A stretch of DNA of 44,174 nucleotides from Halobacteroidaceae bacterium (GTDB lineage Bacteria > Bacillota > Halanaerobiia > B1SED10-174): assembly GCA_003554145.1 (NCBI GenBank), contig PWFS01000100.1, positions 1 to 44,174 of the forward strand, read 5' to 3'. This document shows, in pieces, positions 39,535 through 44,174 of the stretch. Both the position numbers and the translations under genes were made by a program. The notes below the pieces were generated by a model, which saw nothing but the letters and a program-made list of their open reading frames with translations, was not told the origin of the DNA and did not search any database. How positions within the stretch are numbered: the first letter of the stretch is position 1; each line of letters begins with the position of its first letter.

Positions 39535-40761
39535 TCAATTCCCGCAGTTAAGATCCCGCTGCAGATCTTTGATGGCTTCTTCAGGGGTGGTTCCCGGAGG
39601 ATAAACCCGGTCAAAACCCATGATCTTAAATTTTTCCCGGACCTCGGGCCAGCTCTGCTTGCCAATCACCAGATTGCCCCCAACGTACAAAAGGATATCC
39701 TCCAGCCCCATTTCCACGCATTTATCTTTCAGCCCCCGGCAGTCCATTTCTCCGTGTCCGTACAGGGAGGATACCAGGATAGCTTCAGCCCCGGTTTCTA
39801 TGGCAGCCTCTATAAATTCCTGCTGTGAGGCCATTACTCCGATATTGACCACCTTGAAACCAGCTTCTTCCAGGGCATACTCCAGAATTCGGTTGCCAAC
39901 AGCATGAACATCGGCCCCGATAACACCCAGGACCACTGTTCGGGGCCGGGCAAAAATATCTTCTTCCTCAAATTCTACTCCTTCCAGCCCCAGTTGAGGG
40001 GGGCCAATCTCTAAGAACTCATCGGAAAGGGATTGCAGATCACTGACCAGATATTGTCCCTGCCCCTCATTCTCAACTGGAGCCAGCTGATCCCTTTTTT
40101 CCAGTCCTTCTTTCAGTTCCAGGGCCACGGCCTCCCCGGGGAAAACAATGTTTACTTCCCCTCCCATAACCTCCTGTATGGTCTCACCCAGGTAGGGATA
40201 ATGGGTGCAGCCCAATATCAGCGTATCAACCCCAACCTCTTTCAATTCCTGCAGGTACTCCTCTGCTGCTTCCCGGACTCTATCCGAAGAAAATTCTCCG
40301 CTTTCAACCAGGGGCACAAAGCGGGGCGCCATAACTTCATAAACTTTAATTTCTTCATTCTGGGCCCTGATTGCTTCCCGGTAGGCCCCACTTTTTATGG
40401 TGCCTTCAGTGGCCACCACTCCGATCCGGCCGTTGCGGGTTTTCTCCACTGCTGCCCGGGCTCCAGTCCCCACCGGGCCGAGAATGGGAAGATCATAACT
40501 TTCCCCGAGAGCTTCTTTCCCAGCAATTGCTGCAGTATTGCAGGCTATTACCAGGGCCTTACAGTCCTTCTCTTCCACCAGGAAAGACCCAATCTCTTCC
40601 ACAAAACATCTGATCTGACTCAGGGGCCGGGGGCCGTATGGATTGTGGCGAGTATCACCATAATAGATAAAGTTTTCCCGGGGCATAATCCTAATTATTT
40701 CCCTGACAATGGTCAGTCCTCCCACCCCGGAATCAAAAATACCAACCGGTTTCATGGACAT
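39535..40761 (-). CDS. Glutamate racemase (MurI) fused to methylaspartate mutase S (cobalamin-binding) subunit
   Basis: aa 1-~265 Mur[24 protein letters not shown] (C74), LGCTHYPYL (C185). aa ~272-408 Glm[35 protein letters not shown]...[13 protein letters not shown]...[13 protein letters not shown] with DxHxxG. Confidence 0.93.
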   Translation of the reverse strand: MSMKPVGIFDSGVGGLTIVREIIRIMPRENFIYYGDTRHNPYGPRPLSQIRCFVEEIGSFLVEEKDCKALVIACNTAAIAGKEALGESYDLPILGPVGTGARAAVEKTRNGRIGVVATEGTIKSGAYREAIRAQNEEIKVYEVMAPRFVPLVESGEFSSDRVREAAEEYLQELKEVGVDTLILGCTHYPYLGETIQEVMGGEVNIVFPGEAVALELKEGLEKRDQLAPVENEGQGQYLVSDLQSLSDEFLEIGPPQLGLEGVEFEEEDIFARPRTVVLGVIGADVHAVGNRILEYALEEAGFKVVNIGVMASQQEFIEAAIETGAEAILVSSLYGHGEMDCRGLKDKCVEMGLEDILLYVGGNLVIGKQSWPEVREKFKIMGFDRVYPPGTTPEEAIKDLQRDLNCGN

Positions 40762-40794
40762 TTAACTCAACTCCTCTTCTCCAGAGCATTATAA

Positions 40795-41265
40795 TCATAA
40801 AATTACCCGGAAAAACCAGATAATCATGGTTAGAACCGCAATTAACTTGAAAAGTGTCCCCCCCAGAAAGCCCAGAAGAGAGCCAATACCAACTCGCAGG
40901 GCCGCATCAATATCCCCCCGGGAGAAAAACTCCACAAGAAAAGCACCGGCCAGGGGACCGATGATTATTCCCAGGGGACCCAGTATGAAAAGACCTACCA
41001 AAAGGCCCAGGGCAGCACCCAGCAGGGCTGACCGGGAACCCCCGGCCCTTTTTACTCCCAGAAAACTGCTTAACCAGTCCACGGTAAAAACCACGATCAT
41101 TATGGTCAGCTGACCCAGAATATGAGCCCCATCAACAACTTCAAAGCCCTCGGCCCAGCCATAGATAAATACCCCCAGCCAGACCAGAAAGGGACCGGGC
41201 AGAAAAGGAAGAAGGGTCCCGGCCAGACCCACAAGGAAAAGTATTATGGTTATTATCAACATCAT
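40795..41265 (-). CDS. DUF456-family membrane protein
   Basis: GTLLPFLPGPFLVWLGVFIYG; GALLGLLVGLFILGPLGIIIGPLAGAFLVE-like glycine-rich TM segments. Confidence 0.8.
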   Translation of the reverse strand: MMLIITIILFLVGLAGTLLPFLPGPFLVWLGVFIYGWAEGFEVVDGAHILGQLTIMIVVFTVDWLSSFLGVKRAGGSRSALLGAALGLLVGLFILGPLGIIIGPLAGAFLVEFFSRGDIDAALRVGIGSLLGFLGGTLFKLIAVLTMIIWFFRVIL

Positions 41266-41795
41266 CTTTTTTTCAGGAGCTTGAGATAGCCACCCTTGGT
41301 GCTGCGGGTATCCATGACGGTAATAAAGGCTTTTTCATCGTGATTGGCCAGGATCTCCTGTAATTTCCCCCAGTCTTTACGAAATAAATGCACCAGCAGT
41401 ACCGTTTTGGATCCATCCCGTCCCCAGGCATCAAAAGCGGTTACACCAAAGCCTGTTTCCCGGAGCAGGGCAGCCAGGTCCTCCTGCTGCCCGCTGGAAG
41501 GAATAATCTGCACGGTCATAAAGCCCAGGGCCATTTTTTCTTCAATGAAACTCCCCAGAATGGTGCCCCCGGAAAATCCCAGGGAATAGGCAATTATGTT
41601 CAGCCAGTTGTCCAGGTTAGCAACAACATTACCCAGGGCGTAAATAAAAATGGTGATTTCAACAAAGGCAATTGCAGCAGCCAGCCAGCGGCGGCCTTTA
41701 AAAACATATATTATCCGGATGGTTCCCAGGGATACATCAATAATCCGCAGGGAAAAAATAAGCAAAGCACCCAGAATCAAAGAGTCCGTGAACAA
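41262..41795 (-). CDS. DUF2179/DUF5698 (UPF0316-like) membrane protein
   Basis: LRIIDVSLGTIRIIYVFKGRRWLAAAIAFVEITIFIYALGNV; LGSFIEEKMALG. Confidence 0.85.
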   Translation of the reverse strand: MFTDSLILGALLIFSLRIIDVSLGTIRIIYVFKGRRWLAAAIAFVEITIFIYALGNVVANLDNWLNIIAYSLGFSGGTILGSFIEEKMALGFMTVQIIPSSGQQEDLAALLRETGFGVTAFDAWGRDGSKTVLLVHLFRKDWGKLQEILANHDEKAFITVMDTRSTKGGYLKLLKKR

Positions 41796-44045
41796 TTATC
41801 TCCCTCCCCGGTTGGGATCAGAAAAATAGCTACTTAAACCCCGAAAAATTGCCTCAGCTATGCGCTGCTGCCATTCAGGATCATTCAGAATTCTTTCTTC
41901 CCGATGGTTGGATAAAAAGGCAACTTCCAGTAAAATGCCGGGCATTTTCAGGGGATGCAGCACTGCGTAGTTTTTCTGCTTAACCCCCCGGTCCAGAAGG
42001 CCCAGGGTTTCCACAACCTGACTCTGGACCATCTTCCCCAGAGTTCGGGTAGAATAATCAGCCTGATTGCGGACATAGGTTTCTGTCCCCTCGGGAATGT
42101 CCCGGGCCACAGAGTTGGCATGAATACTGATGAAAGCATCGGCCCTGGCCTGATTGGCAAAATCAGCCCGGGCCCTGAGGGCCACAAATTCATCCCGGTA
42201 GCGGGTCATCATGGGAATGGCTCCCGCATCATGGAGCATTTCCTCCAGTTTGAGGGAAATATCCAGGACCACATCTTTTTCCATTACTCCGCTGGGGCCA
42301 ATGGCCCCGGGATCCATTCCCCCATGTCCGGGATCAATAACAATTATCTGTCCCGCCAGGGGAGATCGGGGAAACTGCAGGGTAATTCTTTCGGAATGAT
42401 CCGGGGTTTTTACTTTATAATCAGAGCGATATTCCAGGTCAAATACAATCCGCACCACGTCAGGGTCATTGCTCAACTGGCTCACCCGGATACCCTTGAC
42501 CGGGGTTGAATTGAAGGTCCGCAGATTTTCAGTTCCCACCCGGGTATCCTCGATATCGACCACCACCCGGTCGGGCCTGGACAGAGTATGCACACTATAC
42601 TCAGCCGCATCACTGAGATCAATATGATAGCGATCAAATCCACTTCCCTCTTCTTTGTCCACTGCAATCAGGTGGGGATAATCATATTGGTACTCATCTC
42701 TCTCTGTTATGAGCTCCGGAAACCTATCGGCCAGTCTTTCCTCTATTGTCGCGGGATCTTCCAGCGACGGGTCCCGGGTGAAATTAATTACCTTGCGATA
42801 GGGTTCTCCCTCCCATTCTTCCACCGCAAAATCAGGAAAATCCTCGAGGTCCAGTACCAGTCGGACTTTTTCCGGTTCGTACTGTGAATAACGGACCTGC
42901 TTGATCCCCATATCTTCTATGGTAATTGATGAGCCGGATCCGGGCAACCATATTTTCCCCAGGTCAAAAACCAGACGCTTGGGATCTTCCAGGATAAAAC
43001 TTTCCAAGTCCACGGGCCGGCTGGTCGTAATAATGATTTTGCCGTCTTCATCCTCTCTGGCCCAGCTGATATCCTCTATGTAGCCGTCTCCCACCCAGTT
43101 CAACACCAGGCGATTTTTCTCCAGGGTTTGAAAATCAAATTCAACTTCCCCCGGAGTTGAAAACTGAAGCTCAATTTCCGGGTTAACCCCCTCCCGGGCG
43201 GAATATTCCACCCCGGGAGCCTGAAAACGCTCCCCGGTAATAGCATTATTTAGATAAAGAACGTGGTCCTGGGCCCCCTTGATCAGTTCATATTCCAGGG
43301 GAGGACCTTCATAAGCTATTCTCATCTGCCCCATTTCCCGGCGAAAATCAACCTCCAGAAGCCGGGCCGGAAACTGGAAGGTAAGGGAAAAATGTCTTCC
43401 CCGCTCCTCTTTCACCTCCAGTGGACGGGCCAGGTAATCGGAGATCATTTGATTATCAGCAAACTCTAACCCCGCGGGCAAGGTGTACTGGGCCAGGGCA
43501 TAATCTAACTGTACTCCCTGGGTTTCCAGAATAAAAAATCCTTCATTAGCCAGCTCATATTCAAACTCTTCTTCTGCTTCTACAGTCAATTTTTGCTGCT
43601 CACGATCCCAGTCTACCCTTTTAATTAGAACCGGCTGGGAGGAAATGTTCAGGGCATTATCCGCCTCATCAAAAACCACATCAAACTGCAGAATCTCCAG
43701 GAAATCTTTAATTGGAATCCAGAGCTGATTATCGACTATCCGGGGCGGTTCAATATCCAGGACCCGGTCTCCGGCCTGCATATTGGGATCATCAGCCCGT
43801 AGCCGAAAATCCAGCCCATCCAGGTTAAACCGCAGCAGCTTCAGGGTGCCAAACCATCGGAGCTCAATATCAAGCAGCTCCTCCAGGACACGGGCGGGAG
43901 CGAAAAAATGCCCCTCCCATTCGGCAGCATTATAGGCAAGGCTACCCTCTTCCCCAACCAGGGCAATATCTCCATCGCCTGCATTTACCGGCCCGGACAG
44001 GCCAAGCAGGAAAAGTAAAACTAAAACCTTAATCCCTGTCAGCAT
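41796..44045 (-). CDS. N-acetylmuramoyl-L-alanine amidase (Amidase_3) with AMIN-like and stalk domains
   Basis: IVIDPGHGGMDPGAIGPSGVMEKDVVLDIS; SIHANS; ILLEVAFLSNHREE; upstream repeats FDLGKIWLPG, VDIEDTR typical of AMIN; WIPIKDFLEIL stalk-like. Confidence 0.93.
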   Translation of the reverse strand: MLTGIKVLVLLFLLGLSGPVNAGDGDIALVGEEGSLAYNAAEWEGHFFAPARVLEELLDIELRWFGTLKLLRFNLDGLDFRLRADDPNMQAGDRVLDIEPPRIVDNQLWIPIKDFLEILQFDVVFDEADNALNISSQPVLIKRVDWDREQQKLTVEAEEEFEYELANEGFFILETQGVQLDYALAQYTLPAGLEFADNQMISDYLARPLEVKEERGRHFSLTFQFPARLLEVDFRREMGQMRIAYEGPPLEYELIKGAQDHVLYLNNAITGERFQAPGVEYSAREGVNPEIELQFSTPGEVEFDFQTLEKNRLVLNWVGDGYIEDISWAREDEDGKIIITTSRPVDLESFILEDPKRLVFDLGKIWLPGSGSSITIEDMGIKQVRYSQYEPEKVRLVLDLEDFPDFAVEEWEGEPYRKVINFTRDPSLEDPATIEERLADRFPELITERDEYQYDYPHLIAVDKEEGSGFDRYHIDLSDAAEYSVHTLSRPDRVVVDIEDTRVGTENLRTFNSTPVKGIRVSQLSNDPDVVRIVFDLEYRSDYKVKTPDHSERITLQFPRSPLAGQIIVIDPGHGGMDPGAIGPSGVMEKDVVLDISLKLEEMLHDAGAIPMMTRYRDEFVALRARADFANQARADAFISIHANSVARDIPEGTETYVRNQADYSTRTLGKMVQSQVVETLGLLDRGVKQKNYAVLHPLKMPGILLEVAFLSNHREERILNDPEWQQRIAEAIFRGLSSYFSDPNRGGR

Positions 44046-44174
44046 AGGTCCTCACCCACCCTTTCACCACAATTATTCTACTCCGAACAGGTTTTTCCTT
44101 TATGCTAACGCAAAAAACCTTCTATTTTCGGCAACTTTTTACCTTCTGGAAAAGCCAGGAATTGAAAACGGGGG

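Noticed and set aside
1-44174. CRISPR arrays, intact IS elements, retrons or prophage genes
   Set aside because: No regularly spaced repeats, transposase, reverse transcriptase or phage structural genes were found in the ORFs.

Overview
The window looks like chromosome from an anaerobic Firmicute, possibly Halanaerobiales-like (inferred from gene content only). It is densely coded, mostly on the minus strand. Left part: a truncated lipoprotein, a tRNA-Arg, an S9 peptidase, an isolated transglutaminase-like gene, and an OmpR-family two-component system followed by a tiny acidic lipoprotein and a transglutaminase-fold protein that has lost its catalytic triad. Next comes the proteostasis cluster tig-clpP-clpX / trypsin-like protease / lon-ysxC. 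The middle is accessory: nitroreductases, a sugar-isomerase-like protein, several class I SAM methyltransferases, an amidohydrolase-like protein, a putative ADP-ribosyltransferase-fold protein, two HAD hydrolases, PAP2, glnS and a beta-lactamase-family hydrolase. Four clustered minus-strand tRNAs (His, Arg, Gly, Pro) follow. The right end is a tightly packed minus-strand run of about 12.7 kb. In it the methylaspartate (glutamate mutase) glutamate-fermentation genes lie between glutamate racemase and rph-rdgB. The most striking observation is one uninterrupted 408-aa ORF that joins a complete glutamate racemase (MurI) to the cobalamin-binding S subunit of glutamate mutase. It sits in an operon with glmL, glmE, methylaspartate ammonia-lyase, an AtuA-like/DUF4387 pair, and a P-loop protein carrying an AlaRS editing-domain-like motif. 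No CRISPR array, intact transposon or rRNA was seen. All family calls come from motif reading without database searches.
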